This document shows, in pieces, positions 42,525 through 53,594 of a stretch of 64,000 nucleotides of DNA. A program made the position numbers and the translations under genes. Each line of letters starts with the position of its first letter. Position 1 is the stretch's first letter. The DNA is from Homarus americanus (Eukaryota; Arthropoda; Malacostraca; Decapoda; Nephropidae), in assembly GCF_018991925.1 (NCBI RefSeq), contig NW_024720711.1, positions 6,640,087-6,704,086 on the forward strand. Reading direction: 5' to 3'. A model generated the notes under the pieces. It was given only the letters and a program-made list of their open reading frames with translations. It searched no databases and was not told the DNA's origin.

Positions 42525-43260
42525 TAAAATTCTGTAAAATAAAAAATAAATAAAAAAAGATGAGCATAAACAGTAGAAAGAGGTGGATGACGGTACTTAG
42601 GAGAGACTAATGTGGCGGAGATTGCTGCATCATACATAATAATAACAAGTAAATTTGATGAACTGCAAGACGCGGGTGAATGTTGGTGACGCTGAGGAAG
42701 TGAGTGAATTTATGTACGAATTATCAGGTACAATAGAGGGAGAAATGAGAGAGAGAGAGAGAGAGAGGTGGGTGGGTCGGCAGGGTGAGACGAAAGGAAG
42801 GTGACAGGGTCTTTGGTGAGACTTATGAGAGAGAAAGAAAGAAGCAATCATGACTATACAGGAGGAACTAAGAGACAACATAATCATTCTTGTCTTGACT
42901 TATGAGAGCGACCTGTGGATAGATTCCTCGTAAAGTCTCGCTATTCTTGAACTCTGTGAAGGCTTATCAAGATGACTGCTTGGAAAAAAGAGTACTTGCG
43001 TTTATTTTTTAAGTTATTTCTAATTTATAATGAGAAATAATATTATACTGTATTTAATAATGAGTTATATAATTTTTCGCTTTCTGTATTTCCTTGTTCT
43101 GTGGGTCACTGGTTCTCGCCCGGGGCACCCAGAGTCGACACAGCTGTGAATGTGTACGTAATTTCGCAGATGGCTTAGTAAACAGTGTGTTGGCTCAGTA
43201 CTTCCTTTAAAGGTGTGTCAGGTCTATGAGACCCACTTTTACTCTCAAGATTGTCACCTG
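42525..43260. other. No gene recognised; spacer with short GA runs
   Basis: GAGAGAGAGAGAGAG at 42747-42767. A tRNA-SINE piece lies at 43105-43165. Confidence 0.55.
43105..43165 (+). mobile_element. tRNA-derived SINE fragment
   Basis: GGTTCTCGCCCGGGGCACCC then cagagtcgacacagctgtgaatgtgtac matches the B-box and body of the SINE at 60543-60600 (GGTTCAAAGCTCG, GGCACCCCCAGTTGGTCCAG, CTGGGAATGAGTAC). Confidence 0.6.
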
Positions 43261-43372
43261 CGGACCTGATGACCTGTGGATCTGATCACCTTTGGACCTG
43301 AGCACCTGTGGATCTGATCACATTTGGACTTGAGCACCTGTGGACCTGATGACCTGTGGACCTGATCGCCAT
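43257..43372 (+). repeat. 16-bp tandem repeat, 7 copies
   Basis: GACCTGATGACCTGTG, GATCTGATCACCTTTG, GACCTGAGCACCTGTG and related units; alternate units are more alike, giving a 32-bp period. Confidence 0.92.
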
Positions 43373-43499
43373 TACGTGGACAGGAAAAAATATACTCGTT
43401 AGGTAAGTTCGTTGCCGCTGTGGACATCAAACACGTCGGTCTGGTCTTAGATATATGTTACTCTGTTGTGTTTGGTTATAACTAGCACCAATTGTTGTC

Positions 43500-43574
43500 A
43501 TCCTTCCCCCTCCCCCTCCCCCTCCTCACTACCCCTCCCCTCCCCTCTCCCCCTCCCCCCCTCCCTCCCTCAAG
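43500..43574 (+). repeat. CCCCTCCC tract
   Basis: Nearly pure C/T over 75 bp. Confidence 0.93.
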
Positions 43575-43717
43575 AAGACGAACATTGCTTTAAAGTTGAT
43601 GATTTGTAAAATTATCACTTAATCTATCAATAATTTTCCCTTATTTAACAAAAGAAAAATAAAATAAAATTAAACGAAACACCTACATTATTTCGTGATC
43701 GTTAAATATAGTTTATG

Positions 43718-43750
<33 letters not shown>
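43718..43750 (+). repeat. (TCA)n microsatellite
   Basis: About ten TCA units. Confidence 0.96.
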
Positions 43751-43752
<2 letters not shown>

Positions 43753-44505
43753 TATTAACCAACAGGACGTCTAAGATACCGGTACATCAATACTAAATTT
43801 TTCCCGTATAAATCTGCATAATTTTGAAAGTCATGAAAATAAATTCGAAATTGGACATGGAGGTGAATAACATAATAATGATTTAGTGTGATGGAAAACC
43901 CTCTGTAAACCAAATAAGCTTCCAAAATCCTGTAAAAATAAAAAAGAAAGAAAATAAATAAAACTTGTGTTATCCGCCTCGAACAGCCTCGTTACAGGAT
44001 CAGAAAATCGAAGTGACAAGAATAAACGATTGGAAGAATGAGATACAAACCCAACCTGTGGTAAGTCAACGTGGAGGATGACTCATCGTAACGAGGTACA
44101 GTACGCAGTTTCTTAACCCTGAATGCAACACAAACAATATCCATCATTAAGGGCTAATATTTCTTCATTTGATCTGGATAAATTTGCGGTTCGTTAGGGA
44201 GGTTCCTGTTTTATATGACTCCGCCTAATGAACAAAGAAGAGAGAGATAAAAAAAAAAGTGAAAAGGACTTGGCAACACTGAACTATAAATGCTGAAACC
44301 CGTCCAGTCATGGTAGGTAATTGTGATTCCATGAGGATCCGAACCTATTGAAAGGGTATTAAAATCTCTATCTAAACACCTTTGTGATATGTAATTTTTC
44401 ATACTTAGTCGCTCCATTGAGTGTATTGAGCCCGGTGGGATCCAAACGTGCACCAGAAACGTTTACAAATGAAGGCTATTATTCACATTTCACTTGAGCA
44501 GCGAG
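43751..44505. other. No gene recognised; spacer
   Basis: AT-rich, unique-looking. The frame at 44211-44453 (minus) shows no motif. Confidence 0.5.
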
Positions 44506-44510
44506 TATCC

Positions 44511-44565
44511 CATTGGCTAGGGACGTGTGTATAAAGGGGGGTCCATGTGTACTGGTAGTCCCCCT
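44511..44565 (+). promoter_or_regulatory. Core promoter-like site: CCAAT and TATA boxes
   Basis: An inverted CCAAT box (ATTGG, 44512-44516) is followed 14 bp later by TATAAAG (44530-44536) in a GC-richer setting. A start site would be expected near 44558-44565. No coding exon or arthropod-type Inr can be confirmed downstream; TCTCACTCACG near 44576 is a weak candidate. It may serve a gene whose exons lie outside the readable set, or be chance. Confidence 0.35.
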
Positions 44566-45145
44566 AACTTGTTAATCTCACTCACGTCCCCTTCCTACCA
44601 GTCACGTCTTAAAGCGATCCTATCAAACATCTATACGTGAAAATAGAAGCATTTCCTCATACCTAAACCCCTATAAAGAAACCGAAACCTAAGTATAAGG
44701 GAATCGAGACCTAAGTATAAGGGAATCGAAATCTGAATCTGTAGTTCCCTCAGCGATAATTATTATACTTATGTCGGCTCACAGCATCCACCAGTTGCAG
44801 AATGAGGCCACCTGAACATGGTTGCCACCTTTGACAATGGGTGCTAATTAATGGAGACTAATACTAACCTCAACAGACAGCTGAATGTGTTGGGCTGGTG
44901 GCCATATTGGGACCGGAATGAGGTCGGCCATGTCCCCTTTTCACCGTGACACGTGTAATGTTATGAAATGTGTTGGTGACATGTGTTGTGTTGGGACACT
45001 TGATAAAGGTTCTGGTAACGCGTGTAACAGGTGTAATACTGCAGGTGTTTCAATTTGTTGATGTTAACACCAACAAGTTAACATCTGGCTTAGCAACTGC
45101 TCTAGATTTCTTACAATTGGTTTAAGAATGATAATACTCTTACAT
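44566..45145. other. No gene recognised; spacer
   Basis: A short duplication, CCTAAGTATAAGGGAATCGA, occurs at about 44688 and 44709. The rest is unremarkable. Confidence 0.5.
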
Positions 45146-45149
45146 GTGT

Positions 45150-45265
45150 TTAAAAATATTAACATGTGCTCTAAAATTTAACATGCATCTCAGAATACTA
45201 ACATCTGCCCTAACATTCTAACACGTGACTCATAATGCTAACATCTGCTATAAGATCACAATCAA
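45150..45265 (+). repeat. Degenerate 20-bp repeat (CTAACATCTGCNCTAACATT)
   Basis: About five imperfect units containing TAACATGTGCTC, TAACATGCATCTC, TAACATCTGCCC, TAACACGTGACTC and TAACATCTGCTA. Confidence 0.75.
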
Positions 45266-45464
45266 TATCTAAGAATTAAAAAAGAGATAACAGTGACTCG
45301 AGAAGAATGTTTCCTCTTCCTCTTGAACATTCATCTCTCGTAGGCTAAGTCATTTTTATAACGACAAACTATATACACACATAAAAACACCTTCCTGCAC
45401 CTGTTTTTACATATTTGAATTATGTAAAAATTCTATCTGTTTTGACAACAAGAAACAAAGACAA

Positions 45465-45560
45465 AAAGGTCGAGTTGACCTCCACAAAAGGTCGAGTTGA
45501 CCTCCACAAAAGGTCGAGTTGACCTCCACAAAAGGTCGAATTGACCTCCACAAAAGCTAG
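45465..45560 (+). repeat. 22-bp repeat, 4 copies plus decayed units, each with an inverted AGGTC pair
   Basis: AAAAGGTCGAGTTGACCTCC ac starts at 45465 and repeats every 22 bp; a fifth, decayed unit (AAAGCTAGAGTTGACCTAC) follows and traces run to about 45600. Each unit holds AGGTCG AGT TGACCT, an inverted repeat with a 3-base spacer that is one mismatch from the AGGTCA-nnn-TGACCT nuclear-receptor palindrome. Confidence 0.93.
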
Positions 45561-45679
45561 AGTTGACCTACATAAAGGTTAAATCAGACTCTACCAAATG
45601 TCGGACCTCACAAAGGCTTATAGTTCTAGACTTCATAAAAGACTGAATTGGGTTACAAACTTCTTCAAGGGAGTATAAG

Positions 45680-46290
45680 AGGACCCCCCCCCTCCCCCCC
45701 CCTTAGAAGGAAAACGAAGAAAAACGAGAAAAAGAAAATGGGGAGCAGTAACAACCCTGGAGGAATATTAATGAGCCAAACCCCGTGATCAGTAGTTAAC
45801 GTCAAAGGGTTTAGATCGTTAGCTTAACTAATTACTACCATGGTCTTTTGTCTTCGTTTTTCTCCCCGGCTGAACTTCCACGATCCTGTTGCGGTTATTA
45901 AAAGATAATAAAAGTTTATACGTCTCAGTTTCTCTGCCCTCCGCCATTCGTTATCGCTCGGCTCTTAATGTGGACTGGTAAATGAAGAGGGGGGTGGGGG
46001 GGGGGTCGCCTGCCATGTTATAAATCACATCATTGGGGGGTCATTTAATTCTCTCTTTCCAGCTGTATTTGTGAGCTTGAAGGATGTGATCATTCCGTGC
46101 AGATTAATTATAGTTTTCAATTAAAAAAAAAACAAAAAAAAAGAGTTCTGATGGCGTTGCAAGGTGTGTGTACAGGTATACGATGATTTCTATCGTGTTA
46201 CCTCTGACAATAACCCCCAAGAAAGCATTACAGTTAGTCAGTGTCGCTGTCTATGACCCAACACGTCACAATCAAGACAAGAGAGAAGGG
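45680..46290. other. No gene recognised; spacer with homopolymer runs
   Basis: C-runs at 45683-45702, G-run at 45990-46006 and A-runs at 46123-46142. Confidence 0.55.
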
Positions 46291-46292
46291 AA

Positions 46293-46321
46293 TGACACAC
46301 ACACACACACACAAACACACA

Positions 46322-46413
<92 letters not shown>
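46293..46413 (+). repeat. (CA)n microsatellite, about 60 units
   Basis: Interrupted by AAACAC twice near the left side, then a pure run. Thr-His frames are its translation. Confidence 0.98.
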
Positions 46414-46414
<1 letters not shown>

Positions 46415-47430
46415 GCGCTAAATGTACTGTAATCACTTAACTGACACACAATCGAAATAAAACCAAGAGTCTGGTCAAACTTGCTGAGTTACACAGCCGG
46501 GGAAGTCATCAGCACAGACGAGGGAGTATCATTATGGCGCAGATCTGAGGCCGCTCTTAAACACCGTTCGCCTGTATACATAAATCGTGACCCATCATAA
46601 TCCAACGAAACGAAATAAAAATGTTAGCCACAATAGACTCATATATCTCCCATGCTCCCCGGGATCCCCAGCATATAATCTTACCGTGATGCAATCCCTT
46701 CCACACCTCCCTCCCTCCCTCTCTCCTTCCTTCCTTCTTTCTTAATCCCTCACTCCTTCACCCACCCCACCGTCACTCCCTCACCCACACACTCATTTAC
46801 CTCTTCCTATTCGTAAACTATCTTCTTCTGTTTCCTTCGGCCTCCACACACCTATTTCCTCTCACACATAGTCTATTGCCCTTCCTTCCCTCACGTGCCC
46901 ACACATTCCCCTCCCCTTCCCCCCATTGCCCCTCCACCCACACACTACCCTCCCTACCTCCCTCTTCTGATCCTACGCCTCCCATGTACCCATCACGGCT
47001 GTCACTCACGCCCACGAGAGACCACCCAGGCCCATTACTAATGGTTCGCCTGCGTCTGACGTGCGCCCACGCCCAGGAGAAGCGTCGTGGCTGCAGGTGG
47101 TGGGCAGTGAGTGTCATTTGCGACCTTTTAGCATACCAACCTGGATATTTTATTTAACTGATGGTCTAGATGGACGAGGGAAAAACCCGGCTGATACTAG
47201 ATGTTGGTCATCAATCATAATAATGTTGAGGTGTCATCACGAGGGCTGCGGCGGCCTTGGTCCTCACAGCCGGGGGATCATTGTATTAATTCCACTACTA
47301 AAAGCTCTGGAAATTTTATGGTTCAACGTTTATGTTCCCGGGTTCAGGTCTTCCCTTGAGGAACCTCCGTTGTAAACTAGTAATTGTGTTTTATTAAGAG
47401 ACGTTCCTGAAGGTGCTCGTATCTCTGTAG
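46414..47430. other. No gene recognised; spacer with a CpG-richer stretch
   Basis: Pyrimidine-rich at 46700-46970; then 46975-47110 is GC-richer with several CpGs (CACGGCTGTCACTCACGCCC, GTCTGACGTGCGCCCACGCC). Frames exist on both strands, but none has a family motif, so exonic status is not supported. Confidence 0.45.
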
Positions 47431-47433
47431 TGC

Positions 47434-47436
<3 letters not shown>

Positions 47437-47486
<50 letters not shown>
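47437..47486 (+). repeat. (CT)n microsatellite
   Basis: About 25 CT units. Confidence 0.97.
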
Positions 47487-47633
47487 GATGGTCAATACCA
47501 GCTGGCCGGGTCACCTGGTAAACTAAACACAGGTCTTTAGTGTGTTTTTGAGAACTAGGAGATGTCTCACCTTGGTTTGCTGGAATGGACATAAACACGA
47601 ATAACACGGGTATGAGTGATTTTTACAACCCTC

Positions 47634-47634
<1 letters not shown>

Positions 47635-47666
<32 letters not shown>
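47635..47666 (+). repeat. (CA)n microsatellite
   Basis: About 16 units. Confidence 0.96.
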
Positions 47667-47667
<1 letters not shown>

Positions 47668-47776
47668 CAAGTAGTTAAATGTTGCTTCTCTAACACCACA
47701 CACATGGGATTGTCAATACTCCCACCCCGAGTTCCTATTGTTAATATTATTGTTATTAATGGTTTTGTTAGTATTC

Positions 47777-47842
47777 TATTATTGTTGTTATTATTGTTAT
47801 TATTATTATTATTATTATTGTTGTTATCGTCATCATCATCTT
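47777..47842 (+). repeat. (ATT)n / (GTT)n / (ATC)n tract
   Basis: Mixed trinucleotide run TTATTATTATTATTGTTGTT and CATCATCATC. Confidence 0.93.
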
Positions 47843-48081
47843 TAATAGCGTTTTCTTTATTCTTGGTGATAATCGTCGCCGGCTGCATGATGGAAACGAA
47901 CAGCAACAATTTTTAACAAGAAGTTCTTATAGATAATATTTTTCCGTAAGGTTAATGGCGGCGAATTCTTATACATTAATCCTCATTGCTTGTGGACGCC
48001 CGTTGTGTCTGTCTACTGTGAAAATTTAACTTCTTCTATGCTAAATTCCTGCTCATTCATCTTCTTTACCTTACAGCTGTT

Positions 48082-48156
48082 AGTTTCCTCCCGTTTCCTT
48101 CCGTTTCCTCCCGTTTCCTTCCGTTTCCTCCCGTTTCCTTCCGTTTCCTCCCGTTT
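48082..48156 (+). repeat. 20-bp repeat, 3.7 copies
   Basis: CCTCCCGTTTCCTTCCGTTT in exact tandem, itself a doubled 10-bp unit. Confidence 0.96.
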
Positions 48157-48680
48157 GTGACTGTTGTGTTAGGGTAAGGTGCGCTTCTTGCCTCAATCTC
48201 GTCAACATGATGCCTTTCCTATGCTTCTCAGACTTGCTTTGTTTACCAGCCACTCAGAGAACTCCATATAATTTAGTGGCCAATCAACGAGTGTGATTTT
48301 GTTACTGTCATTAGTTTATTGGTTAGTGTATAATTTACTAACCAATAAGAGAGTTTAACTTACTTTCAGATTTAATACCTAACGAGAACAGTAACTATTA
48401 ATTTATTACTTGAGTTTAATTAACCAGTATTCGCTTTTACTGATCGATCTGATTGTATTTTTCCTCTTGCTAATGAGGATGTTTTTTTATTTTGTTTTGT
48501 ATTTCTAAGTAGTGATTAATGATAAACTGAGTCAATTTACACAGTTGATTATATAAAAACAAAAAATGGCGTACAATTGATTTGATGGCTATAAATAATT
48601 ACAAGGTTGAGTATTTGTAAAGGTAAATAAATGCAAAAGAAACCATCTACAACGACAAGTTTCTGCAACAATAAGCAACA
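48157..48680. other. No gene recognised; AT-rich spacer
   Basis: Contains a diverged inverted pair, GTGGCCAATCAACGAGTG (near 48276) and TAACCAATAAGAGAGT, too short to call an element. Confidence 0.5.
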
Positions 48681-48681
48681 T

Positions 48682-48726
<45 letters not shown>
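48682..48726 (+). repeat. (AC)n microsatellite
   Basis: About 22 units. Confidence 0.97.
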
Positions 48727-48728
<2 letters not shown>

Positions 48729-48847
48729 CACCTCTGTACATACACTGGGCAAACGAGTGACTTAAACAAAGGTGTATGTCATTGGTACGACAAGCAAGGA
48801 CTCCTGACCTGTCTATCTCTTCACCTTCATTATTCACACAGATACGC

Positions 48848-48925
48848 ACGGTGGCAGAGTGGTAGTCGTGCTGAACTCCACACTTAAGGGTCCTGGGTTC
48901 GAGTGTTCACCAGATGAGGCAGTTT
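48848..48925 (+). mobile_element. tRNA-derived SINE-like fragment
   Basis: A-box-like GGTGGCAGAGTGGTAGTCG (48850-48868) and B-box-like GGGTTCGAGTGT (48895-48906) at tRNA spacing. No acceptor-stem pairing is visible, so it is a SINE head or tRNA relic rather than a tRNA gene. Confidence 0.55.
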
Positions 48926-49140
48926 ATGTGTCTAATATCCGGTGTGTATAATCTAATGCGTATAATCGGGTTGTTTTATTATCCGGAGTGACTTTGCACT
49001 AGAATGTTGTAATGTTTTGTTTGAGTGTATATTATTCCTTTGTGTAATAGCCTGAGTAATAGCGATCTTTTTCTAATTATTTATCAGTAATTACAGGTGA
49101 ATGATATAATTGACGGTAAAGGTGATCAGACAAGGGTTTA
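48926..49140. other. AT-rich spacer
   Basis: Nothing recognised. Confidence 0.5.
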
Positions 49141-49188
49141 ATGAGGTGAGGTTAGGTTAGGTTAGGTTTGGTTTGGTTAGGTTAGGGT
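49141..49188 (+). repeat. TTAGG-like interstitial repeat
   Basis: GAGGTTAGGTTAGGTTAGGT then ttggtttggttaggttagg. Confidence 0.85.
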
Positions 49189-49319
49189 CTCACACCTTCT
49201 GTCTCGTATACCTATCAATATATTTATCTTGCAATAAAAAAAAAGTCTCTCAGCATCTCTTTATATCAATGATCTCTTTACCCCGGGGAGGAAAAACAGG
49301 TCAAACAGCATCTATTTCA

Positions 49320-49372
49320 CAAGGGCTCTCTCAAGGGGGTCTCTCAAGGGTCTCTCAAGGGTTCTCTCTACC
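49320..49372 (+). repeat. GGGTCTCTCAA repeat
   Basis: Four copies of AGGGNTCTCTCA. Confidence 0.88.
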
Positions 49373-49507
49373 CACCACCACCTCGTCTCCAAGCTTATAT
49401 ATTATCTCCAAGTCATCTCCTCCTGTCAACGTAAGGAAGGAGCCTGCTGTTCTCCTCAGGCTCCATTGTATTTATTTTTATCTGATTGTTTTTTATCTCA
49501 TTGTTTC

Positions 49508-49614
49508 TATACTACTACTACGACTATTACTACTACTATTACTACTACTACTACCACTACTACAACCACCACCACTTACCACCACTACTGATGTTAATAA
49601 TAATAATAATAATG
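49508..49614 (+). repeat. (TAC)n, (ACC)n and (AAT)n run
   Basis: TACTACTACGACTATTACTA, CACCACCACTTACCACC and AATAATAATAATAATAAT in succession. Confidence 0.93.
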
Positions 49615-49667
49615 GTCAAGAATAACAGTAATAAAATCAATAACAGCGACGTAGTAATAATAAATAT

Positions 49668-49670
<3 letters not shown>

Positions 49671-49730
<60 letters not shown>
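49671..49730 (+). repeat. (GA)n microsatellite, about 29 units
   Basis: Uninterrupted. Confidence 0.98.
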
Positions 49731-49731
<1 letters not shown>

Positions 49732-50750
49732 TTACAGGACATTAGACTCTGCTGCGTTCAACCAAATCAACGTTTATAATACATCTCTACCGTATTATTG
49801 CCGGGAGTTTAATACCTGTCTATGACGCTCGAAGGAATTACCTAATCAATATAATTACCTCCTCACTTCCCAGGTGATATTAGTCTCACATACCTGTAAC
49901 ACTTGGAGTGAAATTAACCAAAGACTTCAACGTATGGGTAAAAAGTTGTGTTGTAAAATAATACTGACAAGAACATTAACCCCTGAATAATAACAAATGC
50001 ATTATTAAAAAAAAACGATAATGGCGAAAGACGATATTGATAATAACAAATAATAAAAACGAAAAAGAGTAATAATTGCCCCAAAACACTGATAATAATA
50101 ACAAAATAGAAAAAAAAAAAATCTTCGTGTTAAGATATTTTACAGGAAAACTATAAAGCCTTGTAAACTAACACACGTACAGAAGTAATTAATCTAAAAC
50201 TAATTACTGTAGTGAATATTTCTGTATCACTTTAAATAAGACACTTAAAATAGCGATTTATAACAATGCTCATTATGGAAAAACAAAATATGCCCCACCC
50301 ACATTTTCTCATGGAAGTTGCTGGATAGATTTGCCCGTGGGTCTCGAATACATTTAACCTTCAGTTGTCAATCAGGCTGAGGAGTGGAAGGGTGTGGCAG
50401 CACCTCCACTTAATTGAGGAGTAAAGTCAGATGTTGTCTGCTCTTCTCACTCATAAAATACAAGGATAAATAATTTGATATTACATTGTATTTCCTCATC
50501 CTTCTTTCTCCATTATCATGTGTGTTTTATTCGTTCCTTGTTCATCTTCTTTGACTCTTTCTCTCGGTCATTCAGTCACACCAGAAAGTTCGAGTTAGCT
50601 GGGAATAAACCTTCAGTTGTTGTCTCATCATCAATAGGGGTGGTAGGTGGGCGGGTAGGGGGTATTTTGGGGGGGGGAGTTACTACCTAGGTCAAGGTCA
50701 CATTTCAAGGTCATAAATATCTCCGTGGCAGTTTCAGATCAGGTTTGTGT
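49731..50750. other. No gene recognised; spacer
   Basis: A-rich with AATAATAAC pieces at 49960-50120; G-run at 50660-50680. No gene or element boundary is visible. Confidence 0.5.
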
Positions 50751-50755
50751 TCTTA

Positions 50756-50792
50756 GGAGAGAGAGAGAGAGAGAGAGAGAGACAGTGTGTGT

Positions 50793-50827
<35 letters not shown>
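50756..50827 (+). repeat. (GA)n followed by (GT)n
   Basis: Compound microsatellite, 13 GA units then about 20 GT units with TATG interruption. Confidence 0.97.
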
Positions 50828-50829
<2 letters not shown>

Positions 50830-51018
50830 TATACGTGTGTGTATACCCATCTATGTTTCTACTTACACACTGATCTACTTACACTGCGTTACAATATATT
50901 ATGTTGTTTTTGAAGCAGCTTAACCAAGAGTGTTGCCTGACCCACTCACCACTGTCACTCTCACGCCCTTAATTCACAAAGTCAGTAACCTATTCTGAAA
51001 ACTACATGCATTACGATT

Positions 51019-51116
51019 TTCACACACACACACACACAAGCATAACAGACTCACACACACACACACAAGCATAGCAGACTCACACACACACACACACAAG
51101 CATATCAGACTCACAT
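51019..51116 (+). repeat. 32-bp repeat containing (CA)n
   Basis: Three copies of CACAAGCATANCAGACTCA preceded by variable CA runs. Confidence 0.93.
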
Positions 51117-51958
51117 ACTTCACCGTAAAGATAATTACTTTTCTGATATTCTTATATAAACGCACACGACTTTTTTTTCTTCACCAGTTAACTATTACAA
51201 ACTGGTCAGCATTTTACAGCCAGGCGCTCAAGAGGTTTTCTGTTTCTTCCCATTTTTCATCTGTTCACATAATAAACTTGACCACGATAGAAGCAACACA
51301 CAGAGAAATCATCTAATGTTTCCTCTCTTACTATTATCAGGAATTTACTGAACCCAACTTCTGTAAGGACTCACGTAACAACTGCGTTTATCCTATGAAG
51401 AAAAAAATATAAACATTAATATTAGATTCAGACCAACGACAGGAGATGATTATTATAGCCCACAATGTCTTGCTATTTTTTTCCCAGTGCTGAAGACTTC
51501 TCATTACGAATATCTCCTTCCAAACTCATTTCATGATATTAATTTTCTCCTTTGTTCTCTATCGTCTTTTTTTGTCCTATAATGATAATGAAAAAATTCC
51601 TCTATACCACAATTACCTTCACAGGGACGTCTTAAAATAACACTTCATCGAGTATTTTCACCAGTGAGTTACCCAACCACGTATTCATTATTTTCACCTC
51701 CTGATGGTATCCGTCGTTGTGGCCCGTGTGATGTTTTCCGTACGTGTTCGAGCAGCCGCTGTCTGTCTGTCCATGTGTCGTGTCCTTCTTGCTCTCACCT
51801 CATTTACGTGTCAGCCTTGCTTGGTGCTGCATGACGCTGGTGAAATTGATATCATTAGCTCAGGAGTTTCCGACCGAGGCAAAAGCTAGGTAAGGTGGGC
51901 AATTATTTGAACAATTTGATCTCATTACCGCCAGTCACTAGGTACTGGTGTGATTTAC
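51117..51958. other. No gene recognised; spacer
   Basis: A 61-codon frame at 51704-51889 begins with a hydrophobic, signal-peptide-like segment (VSVVVARVMFSV...VRAAAVCLSMC) and its stop sits inside a TAGGTAAGG donor-like sequence. With no family match I leave it as an observation only. Confidence 0.4.
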
Positions 51959-51961
51959 TGT

Positions 51962-52022
51962 ACCTGTCTGTACCGTGGTGTCTGCCTGTACCGTGGTGTC
52001 TGTCTGTACCGTGGTGTCTGTA
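51962..52022 (+). repeat. 18-bp repeat TACCGTGGTGTCTGCCTG
   Basis: Three copies plus decayed ends. Confidence 0.92.
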
Positions 52023-52043
52023 CTATGCTGCCTGTACCGTACT

Positions 52044-52164
52044 ACCTCGTGGATTAAAACACAGCCTCGTGGATTAAAATTCTACCTCATGGATTAAAAT
52101 TCTGCCTCGTGGATTAAAATACTGCCCCATGGCTTAAAATTCTGCCTCATGGATTAGTCTACCT
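52044..52164 (+). repeat. 20-bp repeat, 6 copies
   Basis: CCTCGTGGATTAAAATTCTG and variants. Confidence 0.94.
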
Positions 52165-52510
52165 TAGTTCTGATAGATTTTTGCAAGGCATCGTTCTATA
52201 ATTATCGGATCATTAAGGGTTAAGTGATGTTACCTGTCTCGTAGGAATAAACCTTATTTGCGACAAGAACCCACGGAAGCGTCAACTCCCAATTGGTGAG
52301 GTAATTATCGCAAAATGCTCGCAAAATGTTACACCCAAATGAGCAATTTCCTACCCCTTCCCTCCCTCTTCTTCATAACCCCCCGTTTCACTGCGTGCTT
52401 AAAAATGGAGTTTTTATTTATTTATTATTATTATTATTATCGTTAAGGGGAATGAGTCTACCTGGATATTAATGCACGATAATGTATAAAAATTTGCTGA
52501 ACGCAGTAGG
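52165..52510. other. No gene recognised; spacer
   Basis: Includes a short (ATT)n run at 52417-52440. Confidence 0.55.
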
Positions 52511-52511
52511 T

Positions 52512-52626
52512 GATGGGAGGGAGGGGTAGGTAGGTAGGTAGGTAGGGATGGGAAGATGGGAAGGAGGGAGGGAGGAGGAAAGAAGGGAGGGAAGGAAGGA
52601 GGATTGGTGGGAGGCAGGGAGGGAGA
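52512..52626 (+). repeat. GGGA / GGTA purine repeats
   Basis: GGTAGGTAGGTAGGTAGG at 52526-52545, then GGGAGGGAGGAGG-type sequence. Confidence 0.92.
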
Positions 52627-52709
52627 AAAGCACCGTCTATTATCTCTCTCGGTTAATTGTTAAGCAAATGCTGTGGCTGTCAATTATATCTGCGGTAACT
52701 GCTACTCGT

Positions 52710-52711
<2 letters not shown>

Positions 52712-52769
<58 letters not shown>
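52712..52769 (+). repeat. (GA)n microsatellite, about 29 units
   Basis: Uninterrupted. Confidence 0.98.
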
Positions 52770-52771
<2 letters not shown>

Positions 52772-52863
52772 ACTCGTATCACTCGCTCGATGAAGCGGAT
52801 TGTTTCCTTGTCGTAGCAACAAGTAAGTACAATATTTCCTTAGCTAGAGGCGTATACTTGCTG

Positions 52864-52985
52864 TGTATATGACGTACACTTGGCGTATACATGACGTTTA
52901 CTGACGTGTACATGACGAGCGCTTGACGTATACTTACATGTACTTAACGTAAACTGATTTGTTACTGACATGTTTTGACGTATAT
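52864..52985 (+). repeat. Degenerate 21-bp repeat rich in TGACGT
   Basis: Units of the type ATGACGTACACTTGGCGTAT; TGACGT occurs at about 52870, 52892, 52902, 52924 and 52976. TGACGT is the half-site of CREB/ATF binding sites, but the tandem structure explains the clustering. Confidence 0.75.
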
Positions 52986-53174
52986 ATATTAAATATTTAT
53001 GGTAACTAATGCTCTAAGTATATATTAAAGTTGGTTCGTTTAGCTGTAAGATTCATAACAACACGCAACAGTCGTAAGTTACTCTACACGGTGTTGCTGT
53101 TATGAGTAGACACACAAAACTTGCTCCTGTGTATATACTAAATATTCGTCAGGTGATGTCTGGATATGCTCGTC

Positions 53175-53594
53175 GTAAGTAACAATGTAGCATCAGTTCC
53201 CTCTCCAGTCACTCATAAGTAACACTATACCACCAGTTTCCTCTCCAGTCACTCATAAGTAACAATGTACCACCAGTTCCCCCTCCAGTTACTCATAAGT
53301 AACAATGTACCACCAGTCCTTCTCCAGTCACTCATAAGTAACACTATACCACCAGTTCCCCTCCAGTCATTCATAAGTAACACCATACCACCAGTTCCCC
53401 CATCCAGTCACTCATAAGTAACACTATACCACCAGTTCCCCCCTCCAGTCACTCATAAGTAACACTATACCACCAGGTCCCCTCTCCAGTCACTCATAAG
53501 AAACATCATACCACCACTTTCCCCCTCCAGTCACTCATAAGTAACACTATACCACCACTTACCCCCTCCAGTCACTCATAAGTAACAAGTAACA
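53175..53594 (+). repeat. 40-43 bp minisatellite, about 10 copies
   Basis: TAAGTAACACTATACCACCA gttccccctccagtcactca in tandem, with length changes confined to the C-run. Confidence 0.96.

Noticed and set aside
48850..48906. tRNA gene
   Set aside because: Same reason: Pol III boxes without a closing acceptor stem.
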